Both the position numbers and the translations under genes were made by a program. Below the pieces are notes generated by a model. It made no database searches. It was not told where the DNA came from and worked only from the letters and a program-made list of their open reading frames with translations. Shown here piece by piece: positions 1 through 7,999 of a stretch of 49,157 nt of DNA. The stretch is taken from the NCBI GenBank assembly GCA_964396535.1, contig CAYNFT010000003.1:1-49157 (forward strand). The letters run 5' to 3'. Numbering within the stretch: the first letter of the stretch is position 1; each line of letters starts with the position of its first letter. The stretch is from CAYNFT01 sp964396535 (lineage in GTDB: Bacteria > Chloroflexota > Dehalococcoidia > Dehalococcoidales > UBA2162).

Positions 1-868
1 GCCAGTAGAACTTCTTGAACTGCTCCTGGGACATAAAAATATCAATGCCTTTGTGAAGAGGCATAAATACCCTGTTAACACCGGTTGTTTTTCTGACCGA
101 AGTTGCCTGCTCAATCATCGATGGCACTATTTTGTCTACGGCGGCCATCAGTTTATCTGGGTTCTTATATATATCAAGCATTACGCCGCGGGTGCCTCTC
201 ATAAAATCACCTATATAATCGAATGGTGCATAGCTTGTGGTAACAAATTGCCGGGGAAAACCCATAGCCTCCATTTCACCGATAAATTCATAGGCTTTGG
301 ACATCATTTTCCGGGCTTCCCGGCCGGCATTTATCAATCCCTCCAGAGCGTCGGCTACTTCAGGAATTCCGAAAGGCGTAACATAAACTGCCGCCATAGT
401 GTACCATGCCCTGCTAAGGTGGCGTAGCCGTTTCAGCGGCTCCAGCAGTCCCCAGGTGCGGGGAATAAATCGGCGTAGCAGGAAATCCGAAGGGTCGGAA
501 AGAAAGTCGTCATACTCCTCGGCCTTCATATACTCATCTTCAACGAACTGGTAGGTGGCATTGGGTTTTCCCCCGTGCCCGGGCCATACCAGTTGTTTGT
601 AGTCCAGTATTTCGAGCGTCGGTGCCCATGCCAGAAGCAGGAATGTATCGGACAGAGCATCCGGCTGAAAGTCCAGCATAAACTTTCTCACCGCTGCTGC
701 GAGCTTATCATAGTCGTGCATCGCCTCTTCAAAGCTCAATCCAGCATATGCCACCGGGAAAAAGGTAACGTAAGGCGCAAATGGGACCCGGTCCGGCTGC
801 TTCAACTGGATAGCGTCCTGAATCCTCTGATTTCTTTCCTTATACAGTTCCTCGGGTGTCTTTTCCAT
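1..868 (-). CDS. Uroporphyrinogen decarboxylase (URO-D) family protein, 3' end outside window
   Basis: The reading frame is open from an ATG at 868 to the window edge (about 289 residues), so the C-terminus is missing. The N-terminal RVPFAPY resembles the RVP[FV] opening of URO-D proteins, and MPLHKGIDIFMS followed by FKKFYW resembles the later conserved core. In anaerobes most such proteins are not heme enzymes. They act as methyltransferases that move methyl groups between corrinoid proteins, CoM or tetrahydrofolate (MtaA/CmuA type). That role is inferred from the family and the anaerobic context. A GGAGAG lies about 9 bases before the ATG. The gene reads away from an orphan C-terminal fragment at 886-1170 on the same strand, so the two may once have been cotranscribed. 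The substrate cannot be read from the sequence. Confidence 0.8.
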   Translation of the reverse strand, partial: MEKTPEELYKERNQRIQDAIQLKQPDRVPFAPYVTFFPVAYAGLSFEEAMHDYDKLAAAVRKFMLDFQPDALSDTFLLLAWAPTLEILDYKQLVWPGHGGKPNATYQFVEDEYMKAEEYDDFLSDPSDFLLRRFIPRTWGLLEPLKRLRHLSRAWYTMAAVYVTPFGIPEVADALEGLINAGREARKMMSKAYEFIGEMEAMGFPRQFVTTSYAPFDYIGDFMRGTRGVMLDIYKNPDKLMAAVDKIVPSMIEQATSVRKTTGVNRVFMPLHKGIDIFMSQEQFKKFYW

Positions 869-885
869 TTCTATTCACTCTCCAT

Positions 886-1170
886 TTACTGCTTGGCAAG
901 CGATACCGCCGCCATAGCATCTTTATCGTAAGAATCGGCACCCCGCACTCCCTTGGCAATTTCCTTGATTCGTTTTTCCAGCAAAGAGACGTTATTGGCA
1001 GCAGTATCCTCATCCGGGTTCACTAACACTATTGCCAGGAAATAACCATCCTTATCCAGTCCTGCTCCCGTGGCAAACGCCTGGTAAGGTTGCAGCAATT
1101 TCGTATCCTCGATTGCTTCCTCGATATGCTGCCTTGCTTCGGGGTTGTAAGGAATATCAGGGTTCTCAGC
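886..1170 (-). pseudogene. Orphan C-terminal coding fragment of unknown family
   Basis: This frame is open for about 95 codons, from just after a TAA at 1173-1171 to a TAA at 886. It has protein-like composition, for example ARQHIEEAIEDTKLLQPYQ and FATGAGLDKDGYFLAIVLVN. There is no ATG; the only candidate start is a TTG at 1098 without a clear ribosome binding site. It reads like the tail of a longer protein whose front has been replaced by the phospholipase-D-like fragment upstream in another frame. I do not recognise the family. Its stop is 18 bases before the URO-D ATG on the same strand, which fits an old operon partner. Confidence 0.45.
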
Positions 1171-1538
1171 TTATCTCGCTTGATAGCTTCAATGAAGAAT
1201 CGAGCCTGGTCATAAAAGGCCTGGTTGTCGAAATCATCAGAGTTTATTGACTTCGATATGGAACTGAGGAACTGCTCAAATTTCTCTTTGTCCGTTAATC
1301 CTTTAGTATTATCACCGTATTTACTCAGTCCATGCACTGCCTTATCAACATTTAGTCCAACGAGCACATCGAGTTGGATATCAGGATTATTTTTCAGTGA
1401 ACTGTAAAGCTCCCGTATTCCGGAGAAGTAGAAAAAGCCGACCAGAAACTTCAGTTCTTTACTGTGCCCAATCAGCTCAGCAATTCTGTCCTTTAGTTTC
1501 TTATTGCTCTCGTTAGTGATAAATGTTGTATCCACCAT
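1165..1538 (-). pseudogene. Truncated phospholipase-D-like / helicase-type N-terminal fragment
   Basis: From the ATG at 1538 the protein resembles the phospholipase-D-like N-terminal region found in front of many SNF2-type helicases: FITNESNKKLKDRIAELIG, then FLVGFFYFSGIRELYSSLK, then LDVLVGLNVDKAVHG. Family-like sequence stops near KRDKLR (about residue 123). Beyond that the frame runs on through unrelated sequence to 1029, while a different frame becomes protein-like (886-1170). The catalytic HKD motif and all helicase motifs are absent, so this is a remnant. The abrupt switch near 1170-1180 could be a real deletion junction or a misassembly. No good ribosome binding site is seen. Confidence 0.55.
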
Positions 1539-1729
1539 AATATTTAAAAGGAATTTTTACCTTTATCCTACTATCTGTTACCATAATATTCAACTGTGGG
1601 TATCTATTTTCATGAATCAGGTCACAGTTCGTCATTTCGTTCAATTAATTTAACGAATCTAGGCTTCGCACCTTTGCTGACAAATTTCCGTTCTTCAAGT
1701 TTCACTGATATAATACCGGTTATGTTCCC

Positions 1730-2017
1730 ATGCGTAATATGACGATAACTAATGGGATATTCCACCTATCTGTGACTTCCTGGGTTTTGGGTTTTGTTTA
1801 TCATCTATGTCGTATATTATCTTTCGTCATCTTTATTCGGGTGATATTGTCTTGGTTCGCAGTCAGTCGTTATAGTATGGTGGTTGCTTTCCTTAATGAT
1901 GTGAGCGAGCCAATCCTATCCCCATTAAGAAGAGCGGTACCCAGGAAGACGCAGTTCATAACGACGTTATCTTCTCTTTCAGTTATTGCTTGCGTGGGCA
2001 TTGGTAATTCTCTATAA
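1730..2017 (+). CDS. YggT-family membrane protein, C-terminus probably frameshifted
   Basis: The 95-residue product has the YggT signature: a first membrane helix, then FVIFIRVILSWFAVS, then FLNDVSEPILSPLRRAVPR. YggT proteins are small inner-membrane proteins linked to cell-envelope or osmotic functions; none is proven here. After the PRR/VPR segment a second hydrophobic helix is expected. In this frame the end reads SLSVIACVGIGNSL, while another frame reads FQLLLAWALVILY just before the next gene. This suggests one small indel near 1945-1985. A TATAAT hexamer lies at 1709-1714, with no convincing -35 partner. An alternative start is the ATG at 1739. The size is normal for the family. Confidence 0.6.
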   Translation: MRNMTITNGIFHLSVTSWVLGFVYHLCRILSFVIFIRVILSWFAVSRYSMVVAFLNDVSEPILSPLRRAVPRKTQFITTLSSLSVIACVGIGNSL

Positions 2018-2028
2018 TTCGCAACAAA

Positions 2029-2661
2029 TGGACAACGAGAAAAACAAGAAAAAAGAGTGGTTCTTCTCAATTGCGATGCTAGCAGTCATGATCATTGGAG
2101 CGGGCTTCAGCGCGTGGCAGGCGTGGGAGGCGAAAGAGTCTCGAGATGCCGCTCAGCAGTCTGAGCAACGCATTTATGAGCTACAAGTAGGTCTTCATAC
2201 GCCACGATTAGAGACTAGGCGATTTACGTCGTTCAGCACCAACTTAGCTGACCCACGAGATTTGGAACGCCTTATGACGAATGGAATTTCCCTGCTGAAG
2301 GTAGGCACCTCTTGGCGAGATTACGATGGTGTTGACAACAAACTATACGGTTGGCTAGTCATTCTTAACAACGGGGAAGGACCTACAAAGGTGGTGCATG
2401 TTGAGAGTTTTCGCTACCTAATTGAAAACTAAAATCGGTGAAGCAGTTCCCTTGTATCCTGACGGTGTCTCGCTACGTCCGGGGCAAGCTATAGGCATCT
2501 TTCTTGGTGAAGTAGGTAAATGGTCAATGGAGCCATCAGGACAGATTGTTTGGAGACTGATGACGCTACAGTTTGAAAGCAAGATAACCGCAAACCATGG
2601 CAGGCTTATGCCGGAACCCGAGACCCCCACGCCCGAAGAGCTTGAACCACCGCAAGTGTGA
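2029..2661 (+). pseudogene. Single-pass membrane protein of unknown function, split by a frameshift
   Basis: An ATG at 2029 opens a protein with a lysine-rich cytoplasmic start (MDNEKNKKKEW), one membrane helix at about residues 13-30, and a short region that may be coiled coil (KESRDAAQQSEQRIYELQ). The frame stops at 2432 after FRYLIEN. A second frame, open from about 2422 to 2661, continues with KTKIGEAVPLYPDGVSLRPG and ends in a proline-rich tail (PEPETPTPEELEPPQV). Joined, they give about 210 residues of uniform style. The break lies in an A-rich stretch (2424-2434), so a base error or a real frameshift are both possible. I do not recognise the family. It follows the YggT-like gene by 11 bases. 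Confidence 0.45.
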
Positions 2662-3030
2662 GGCGGGGAAATGCGATACCCCGAGGAGAGGGAGCAGGGC
2701 TGGCTATGATACGAAAAGAGAGCCTCTGGCATTCGCCAAACGCTACTAAGTACAAAAGCTTGGCTCGTTGCCTGAGGTCGCGATTGGGCATTTTGTTCAA
2801 TTGATACTTTAATGTTAAAATTCTTTGAATACTTGATGATAGAGCAAGAAGTTGTACTAAAAATATTAAATGGATTACAGAATACGCAAACGGATTGAAA
2901 AAACCTCTGGGTTCCCTCTCCAAATGTTTCCAGATGAAGGAGTGTGTGTTCGCGTGTCCGACGCAAGGACAGATGAGCCGAAGAGCCGAAGAACCGATTA
3001 CTCGTTGAGCGAGTAATCGGAAGAAACGGT
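2662..3030. other. Non-coding stretch with a short tandem repeat and a perfect hairpin
   Basis: No convincing gene is seen in these 369 bases. Near 2977-2995 there is a short tandem of GCCGAAGA-like units, immediately followed by a perfect inverted repeat at 2994-3020. Confidence 0.4.
2994..3020. repeat. Perfect 11-bp inverted repeat with 5-base loop
   Basis: The arms CCGATTACTCG (2994-3004) and CGAGTAATCGG (3010-3020) are exact reverse complements around the loop TTGAG. No T-run follows on either strand, so it is not a typical intrinsic terminator. It lies just upstream of the broken acetyltransferase gene and could be an operator, a mobile-element end or a decayed terminator. Confidence 0.6.
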
Positions 3031-3087
3031 GTGCTTGTAACGGGAATCCCTCGCATTGTAAGAGCCGTGACGGATTGTGTAAAGTCG

Positions 3088-3636
3088 ATGACCAGTTGGG
3101 AATTGTTTTCACCTCTCGGTCATGCAGAAATAAAACGATTGCTGCCACCAGACGATGCAGAATGTATCGACGAGACCTACGGCTTCAACTTCGTTCTCAC
3201 TGAACGTGAAAGATTCCGTCCCGTGAGATCCCAGCATAAGGCGATCGCACTCAGGAAGAAAGATATTCCATCCGAGCAGCATGACTTGCGAATGGCAGAG
3301 AGACGTTCTTGGGAGACAGTTGACTTCATTTGGGCGTTTGCGTGTTACCATAAAGATCCGAGTGTGACTGCAACTAGGCTGGCTCTATTTGGTCCCCTCT
3401 GTGCCAGTATAGCCATCGTTATCTGGGAAGATGATGACATCGCCACCTTTGGAGTTGGAACAGAAGAGTCACTCCAGGGATAAAGCTATGCCCTAGCCGC
3501 TGTTTCAACGGCTACTCAATGGATTCTGGATCAGGAAGCAATCGCTTGGTATGGAGCCTACTCGAATAACATACCATCACTCCGCATAGCCAGACGGCTG
3601 GGGTTTTCACTGGTCTATCAATCTTTCGGAGCATAA
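3088..3636 (+). pseudogene. GNAT-family N-acetyltransferase interrupted by an in-frame stop
   Basis: The frame reads as one acetyltransferase of about 182 codons from an ATG at 3088 (an earlier in-frame start exists at 3031). A TAA at 3481-3483 cuts it after VGTEESLQG. The same frame then continues with SYALAAVSTATQWILDQ and ends NIPSLRIARRLGFSLVYQ before the TAA at 3634-3636. The part after the stop holds the GNAT acetyl-CoA-binding region and the typical N-x-P/A-S-x-R-x-x-x-x-L-GF motif. The truncated 5' product alone would lack it. The stop differs from CAA (Gln) by one C-to-T change, and LQGQ-like sequence is common at this GNAT position. The substrate is unknown. It is most likely a recent pseudogene, or a base error. 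Confidence 0.7.
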
Positions 3637-4015
3637 GCAAGACAGGAAAGCTATATACTTATAGATGCAATGAAATTAAAAAGGCACCTTCTCATTATTA
3701 TCGGTGGTCCGCATTGGCTTGGCAAGACAACCTGTGCATAGTTGATGCGATTCTCCTATGAATAACTCGGATAATATTTCGAAGATATATAACACTATAG
3801 TCCATTTTGTCACCTTAGCCGTGACGCTCTCACGAAACTGTACAATGTCAGCATGTATATCAACGTGTTTTAACACTCATGAGTCCATGTTAAACAACCG
3901 TGTTATGATTACGTTATGAATATGGGTAGCGAAGAGAAAGCTGGGGATATTAGTGTTAATTCAATTTAATATCTTGCCAACGATTTCCTAAACGCTTAGT
4001 CTTTTCCATATGTTA
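3637..4015. other. Decayed stretch with a possible P-loop NTPase remnant
   Basis: From an ATG at 3670 on the plus strand a frame reads LLIIIGGPHWLGKTTCA, which contains a Walker A pattern (GxxxxGKT). It then meets a TAG and several TAA codons, with short protein-like pieces between them (LMRFSYE, YFEDI). The stop density equals that of random sequence, so only the P-loop piece suggests a kinase-like remnant. Nothing else is supported here. Confidence 0.25.
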
Positions 4016-4472
4016 TCAGGTAATATCTTGAAATCTGGGACCCAGGTGAAGGGCATGGAACAGAACCGGCTCATCGATTACCCTCAGGTTAAGAGGGCAA
4101 TGTAATAACCCCTTGGGAATAAAAACGACAGTAGCAGAGGTGATGGTATGCTTCTCCAGTTCTTCGCCCATCCATAAATCTATTTCTGCTTTAAAAGAAT
4201 CGAATACATCTGGTAATTTGGCGCCCAAAAAAAATAAGGAACTCATCTACATCGTGGGTATGGGGAATCGTCTCCAGACGGTACGGTTTGATAAACACTT
4301 GCCATCCTATTGAGGCACTAGCTCCAGGTATCTGGCTTTCTCCTCTGAAATAAGCCTGGGGACCTGCTATTTCGGGTATTGGAGGGTGACTCTTAAAAGA
4401 CGTGAAATCGGGTCCCCTAACAGGACCACGGTCATCTGTTAGAAAATACTTCCCGTATTTTGTCTCAGACAT
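4016..4472 (-). pseudogene. Cupin-fold protein with a homopolymer frameshift
   Basis: The start chosen is the ATG at 4472, which has AAGGAG about 9 bases upstream; an upstream in-frame ATG lies at 4517. The first part ends HTHDVDEFLIFF and then shifts out of frame at a run of eight A (plus strand, 4227-4234). Removing one base gives a continuous LIFLGAKLPDVFDSF, followed by a cupin-like second half (GEELEKHTITSATVVFIPKG, LLHCPLNLRVIDEPVLF). The intact product would be about 151 residues, with a metal-binding pattern of the H-x-H...E...H type. Function unknown. It lies 60 bases downstream of the DUF169 gene on the same strand, so they are probably cotranscribed. A sequencing error in the homopolymer is a real alternative to gene decay. 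Confidence 0.6.
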
Positions 4473-4532
4473 CTCTTTTTTCTCCTTGTTTAACCATAAT
4501 TCGTTCTTTTTTGCCATTTTCCTTACCGTATG

Positions 4533-5288
4533 CTAACTCTTATCGTAGTCCAGTCCCCATTTTTCGAACGTCCTTTTGTAGTGTTCCGGTTGGGGGAAAT
4601 TGGGCATCATAATCATATTGGAGGTCGTATAAAAGCCCAGCCGTCCCTCATTCTGCTTGAGATTTGAGATTAGTCCATCCATTTTGTTTGCCGGTATTGA
4701 GAACATCATCTCCCCCTCATCACCAAGTGCTCGCTCGTACTCTCCGGGATCAGGCAGGACAATCCAGTACTGCCCGGTGCGAATCGGGTTGACGACGGCG
4801 TAAGCACAGGAAGGAGGAAAGAAATGTGAGTTTATTTGTTCTATATCTTCCTGCGGCATTGACAGGAGCAGACTTCTCAGTTGAGAGGTATTGGGATACA
4901 TCAGGACGATGTCCGGAATATAAGTAGCTGACTTAAGTGGTGCAGTGAGGATACCAATGTATTTACCCGGCTCGAAACTATCATAAGCCATAGCTTGACC
5001 TGGCTGCATATTCGGTCTCTCCGGCCTTTCATCCAGCCCGTATGCTGTAACGGGGGCCGGGCACCAGTTGTCCTCTTTCAGCATTGCTACGGTTTTTCTT
5101 TCTCGCCGTGACAGTGCAAATGCCTGGCATTGCGCGTAATGATAGCCCTTGTCTTTCTTCGGTCTGAAGGCTCCTTCCGGTATATCGGCTTCCTTTTCAA
5201 TCATCTTCACGGCAAGAGGCGATGTCCTTAGCATCAGTAACTTCTCAAGAGTTTCCCCATAATCGTTGTATTGTTTTATTGTCGTCAT
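4533..5288 (-). CDS. DUF169 family protein
   Basis: The 251-residue protein has the DUF169 layout. It opens with LRTSPLAVKMI, has the cysteine-containing YAQCQAFALSRRERKT near residues 50-65, then NWCPAPVTAYGL, and a later PSCAYAVVNPIRTGQ. Conserved cysteines recur through the family and have been taken as possible metal or redox sites. No biochemical role is established. DUF169 genes are common in strict anaerobes, including Dehalococcoidia and methanogens. An AAGGAAAAG lies just before the ATG. The broken cupin gene follows on the same strand. No signal peptide or membrane helix is seen, so the product should be cytoplasmic. Confidence 0.85.
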   Translation of the reverse strand: MTTIKQYNDYGETLEKLLMLRTSPLAVKMIEKEADIPEGAFRPKKDKGYHYAQCQAFALSRRERKTVAMLKEDNWCPAPVTAYGLDERPERPNMQPGQAMAYDSFEPGKYIGILTAPLKSATYIPDIVLMYPNTSQLRSLLLSMPQEDIEQINSHFFPPSCAYAVVNPIRTGQYWIVLPDPGEYERALGDEGEMMFSIPANKMDGLISNLKQNEGRLGFYTTSNMIMMPNFPQPEHYKRTFEKWGLDYDKS

Positions 5289-5525
5289 ATTCTTTTCCTT
5301 TCGACTATATTTGTGTTTATTACCTTATGTAAAATAAACCTTTTTAATATGGCACATTAACCTGCCCCCCTTAGACGATACTAGTTATAATCTCATAAAA
5401 GGGGGGATTAAGATAGCCAGGGGGGTCAGGTCACTAGCCGGAAAATAGGAGTCACGGAGCAGACCTATTACCATTGGTGCAATGAGTGTCGTGGCATTTA
5501 CTCAATTCCGCAGTCCTTCGAAAAA
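5289..5525. other. Intergenic region with G/C-run inverted repeat
   Basis: This 237-base gap holds an imperfect inverted repeat described separately and no gene that I can support. Confidence 0.5.
5361..5430. repeat. Imperfect inverted repeat with G-run motif
   Basis: CCTGCCCCCC at 5361-5370 pairs with GGGGGGTCAGG at 5420-5430 except for one extra base. The right half contains GGGGGGATTAAG (5401-5412), which resembles the GATTAAGGGGGT direct repeats at 47905-47957. These may be members of one dispersed intergenic repeat family. Confidence 0.4.
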
Positions 5526-6974
5526 CTAATGGCTAGCTCGTTGTTCCTGATACCTTACAAAATGTGCAAGAGCTCCTATGGCTCGCTCTAGGGTTGAGTA
5601 AACAGGGACACCATGTGCTAGATAGTAGTCACGTAGGCTGCGTCGGTCGGCTTCGAATTCTATCGTCTCAATGCCATTTACTTCTTCATGCAGTACCACG
5701 ATAAAAGGTTTGCCAAACTTTTCCTTTACCATAAGCGGTATTTCTCTTAATCCCTGCCGCTCTTCCCCAGTGGTCCGAGCTGCACCAAAGGCAAGGCCCG
5801 ATCCCCTAGCTGACAGAAATATCCGCCTTAAAATTATGACATCTATTTGTTCACTGGCAGCTACGGCTTCAAGAACTGACGTCAAGACTTGGTTAGATGG
5901 TGAGGGGTTAGCTACATCGACCGGGTTCTTGACACTGGACCCCACCGGGGGGAGAAGAGACTTGAGTTTTTCTTGGGTTTCCTGTGAAAGTAGAGGCACA
6001 TCAAGTCCCCAACGCTGGCATGCGTCGGAACCAACAACGGTACCTCCACCGCCACCGCTCACTAATGCCACCCGTGGGCCGCAGTTAGTCGGGAGGTGAA
6101 GAAAGGCAAGGGTAGTATCAATAAAGTCTTCCATGCTGTTTACCCTGATAGCGCCAGTTTGTCTAAAAAAGGCGTTCCAAGTTGTTTCCTCACCCCCAAG
6201 CGAACCGGTATGAGAACTAGCAGCCCTCCTTCCCAATGGAGTCAGTCCAGCCTTCCAAAGTATTATGGGTTTGTTTCTTGAGACTGTGCGGGCAACTTTA
6301 AGAAAACGCCGCCCTTGTTTAACCCCTTCGATATAAGCCAGAATAATCTTTGTGTCAGCATCCTCAGCCAGATATTCCAGAAAATCAACCTCATTCAGGT
6401 TACAGGCATTTCCATAACTGATTGCCTTGCTGAACCGGATGCCGCAGCCCATAGATTGCATAACTGTCATTTCGGCAAATTGCCCACTTTGAGCGATTAG
6501 TCCCACAACCCCGGTTTCTCTAGGAAAACTGGAGCCAGGTACAATCGAAACCCCTCCAGCCGGGCAGTAAACCCCGAAACAATTTGGTCCAATGATTCGG
6601 ACACCACCCTTAGCTGCAATTTTTACCAGCTCTTGTTCAAGCTGATGCCCTTCTTCATCCAATTCACTGAAACCAGCGCTGAGCACCTGCACCGCTTTTA
6701 TTCCCTTTACCAAACAGTCCTCCATAACGCTGGCTACCGCACGGGCAGGCACGCAAATAATTGCTAAGTCCACGTCACTTGGTATTTCTCTAATACTCGG
6801 GTACGCCCTTAGACCGGAGACCTCTCCCCCACGAGGATTAACGGGGTAGAGGCTGCCTTTGTACCCGAAATTAAGAAGAGTTCTTAGCTGACTGCTCCCA
6901 AATCCACGCCCATCAGCCGAAACACCCACTATAGCAATTGACTTTGGATAAAAAAACGCGTTAAGCTCTGCCAT
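5526..6974 (-). CDS. ADP-forming acyl-CoA synthetase, alpha subunit
   Basis: The 482-residue protein has the alpha-subunit architecture of NDP-forming acetyl/acyl-CoA synthetases. It has an N-terminal CoA-binding Rossmann domain (SIAIVGVSADGRGFG, about residues 12-26), then IIGPNCFGVY (127-136). The succinyl-CoA-ligase-like domain carries the phosphohistidine motif SSHTGSLGG with His255. These enzymes interconvert acyl-CoA, ADP and phosphate with free acid and ATP by way of phosphohistidine, which gives anaerobes ATP by substrate-level phosphorylation. The ATP-grasp beta part is not fused (the length stops near 480) and is not in the window, so a partner elsewhere is needed for activity. GGAG lies about 9 bases before the ATG. 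Acyl specificity cannot be read from the sequence. Confidence 0.88.
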   Translation of the reverse strand: MAELNAFFYPKSIAIVGVSADGRGFGSSQLRTLLNFGYKGSLYPVNPRGGEVSGLRAYPSIREIPSDVDLAIICVPARAVASVMEDCLVKGIKAVQVLSAGFSELDEEGHQLEQELVKIAAKGGVRIIGPNCFGVYCPAGGVSIVPGSSFPRETGVVGLIAQSGQFAEMTVMQSMGCGIRFSKAISYGNACNLNEVDFLEYLAEDADTKIILAYIEGVKQGRRFLKVARTVSRNKPIILWKAGLTPLGRRAASSHTGSLGGEETTWNAFFRQTGAIRVNSMEDFIDTTLAFLHLPTNCGPRVALVSGGGGGTVVGSDACQRWGLDVPLLSQETQEKLKSLLPPVGSSVKNPVDVANPSPSNQVLTSVLEAVAASEQIDVIILRRIFLSARGSGLAFGAARTTGEERQGLREIPLMVKEKFGKPFIVVLHEEVNGIETIEFEADRRSLRDYYLAHGVPVYSTLERAIGALAHFVRYQEQRASH

Positions 6975-7241
6975 TTTCGCTTGCTCCTTCTATTTAGTAC
7001 CTCGCTCGTTATAGCCTTAATGGTATCAGTTCTTTCAATCACCCGCAAACATTTTTGCCAACGAATTTTTAGCATCTAAATAGACAGGAAAGTACTACAG
7101 GTCACAGAATGAAGCTAGAAAACAAAAAGCTACTTAACAATTGAGCATTATTTGCATAACTAACCAATCACCTACCCACGTTTAAAGTCGTTATATATAC
7201 CGACCAAACTCGACTCAATTATAAACCGAAAGCCTCCAAGC
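6975..7241. other. Intergenic region upstream of tRNA-Leu
   Basis: No gene is seen. The gap separates the leftward synthetase gene from the rightward tRNA and plsY, so it probably carries promoters for both directions. Only the tRNA promoter (7242-7270) is clear. Confidence 0.5.
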
Positions 7242-7270
7242 TTGACGTTGCCAGCGGTAGTTACTACAAT
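7242..7270 (+). promoter_or_regulatory. Sigma-70-type promoter of tRNA-Leu
   Basis: TTGACG (7242-7247), a 17-base spacer and TACAAT (7265-7270) match the housekeeping consensus at 5 of 6 positions each. The predicted start near 7277 lies just before the tRNA at 7283. plsY, 16 bases after the tRNA, is probably read from it too. Confidence 0.7.
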
Positions 7271-7282
7271 AGCGTAGATATT

Positions 7283-7367
<85 letters not shown>

Positions 7368-7383
7368 ATTTTCGAGAATAAAC

Positions 7384-7950
7384 ATGCTCTACCTGATAAT
7401 TATATTGGCTTACGTTGTGGGCTCTATCCCCACCGCCTATGTCGCCGGGCGTATGCTTAAAGGCAGGGATATACGGCAGATGGGTGATGGCAACGTGGGT
7501 GCTCGCAACGCCTTTCACCAGTTGGGACACAAGACAGGGATAGGCATATTCTGCATTGACGCTACCAAAGGGGCACTGCCTATTCTTATTGCCCAGGCAG
7601 TCAGCATCCCTCAGCTAGCCATCCTGAGCATCGGCGTAGCGGCGGTTGTCGGTCACAACTGGCCGGTTTTCCTCGGCTTTAAGGGTGGGCGGGGAGAATC
7701 AACAACCATCGGGGTACTGCTGACGGTAGTAACTCAGCCGATGTTAATCGTGGCCGGGCCGGCACTGGCCGTACTGGCTACTAAGAAAAATGTCACCCTA
7801 GCAAGTGTCTTCCTGTTTGTCCCGCTACCGCTGGTATGCTGGTTGATGGGATTTACTGGAACGCTTTTAACCTACAGTATAGGCCTGCCCTGCCTGGTAG
7901 GCTTCACCCATTTCCTCAGGACAAGACGGATAGCGATGCGTCAAGCTTAG
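7384..7950 (+). CDS. plsY: Glycerol-3-phosphate acyltransferase PlsY
   Basis: The 188-residue polytopic protein has the three PlsY signature regions: GSIPTAYVAGR (about 13-23), GDGNVGARN (34-42, matching the phosphate-binding GSGNxGxTN loop) and GHNWPVFLGFKGGRGEST (about 89-106). PlsY moves an acyl group from acyl-phosphate to glycerol-3-phosphate in the membrane, the first step of phospholipid synthesis. The family usually has S in GSGN and T in ATN; here they are D and R, and GGKGVAT is GGRGEST. It is therefore a divergent PlsY, but the glycine framework is kept. The ATG follows the tRNA by 16 bases, and the ribosome binding site is weak. The length is slightly short but complete. Confidence 0.88.
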   Translation: MLYLIIILAYVVGSIPTAYVAGRMLKGRDIRQMGDGNVGARNAFHQLGHKTGIGIFCIDATKGALPILIAQAVSIPQLAILSIGVAAVVGHNWPVFLGFKGGRGESTTIGVLLTVVTQPMLIVAGPALAVLATKKNVTLASVFLFVPLPLVCWLMGFTGTLLTYSIGLPCLVGFTHFLRTRRIAMRQA

Positions 7951-7999
7951 GTATGAACTGGGCGCAGATGACGCCTTGCAGTGACGCATCAGTTAGATT

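Noticed and set aside
2418..3056. Long minus-strand open frame of about 212 codons
   Set aside because: It is opposite the real membrane-protein fragment, is rich in Ser/Pro/Cys without domain features, and crosses the hairpin region; it looks like a shadow frame.
3481..3483. Recoding at the in-frame stop of the GNAT gene
   Set aside because: The codon is TAA, not TGA or TAG, so neither selenocysteine nor pyrrolysine applies.
3670..3969. Idea that TAA/TAG are read as Gln in this stretch
   Set aside because: The stops occur at the density expected for random sequence, and all intact neighbouring genes use TAA and TAG as stops.
5671..6099. Plus-strand open frame opposite the acyl-CoA synthetase gene
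   Set aside because: Low-complexity antisense shadow of a well-conserved gene.
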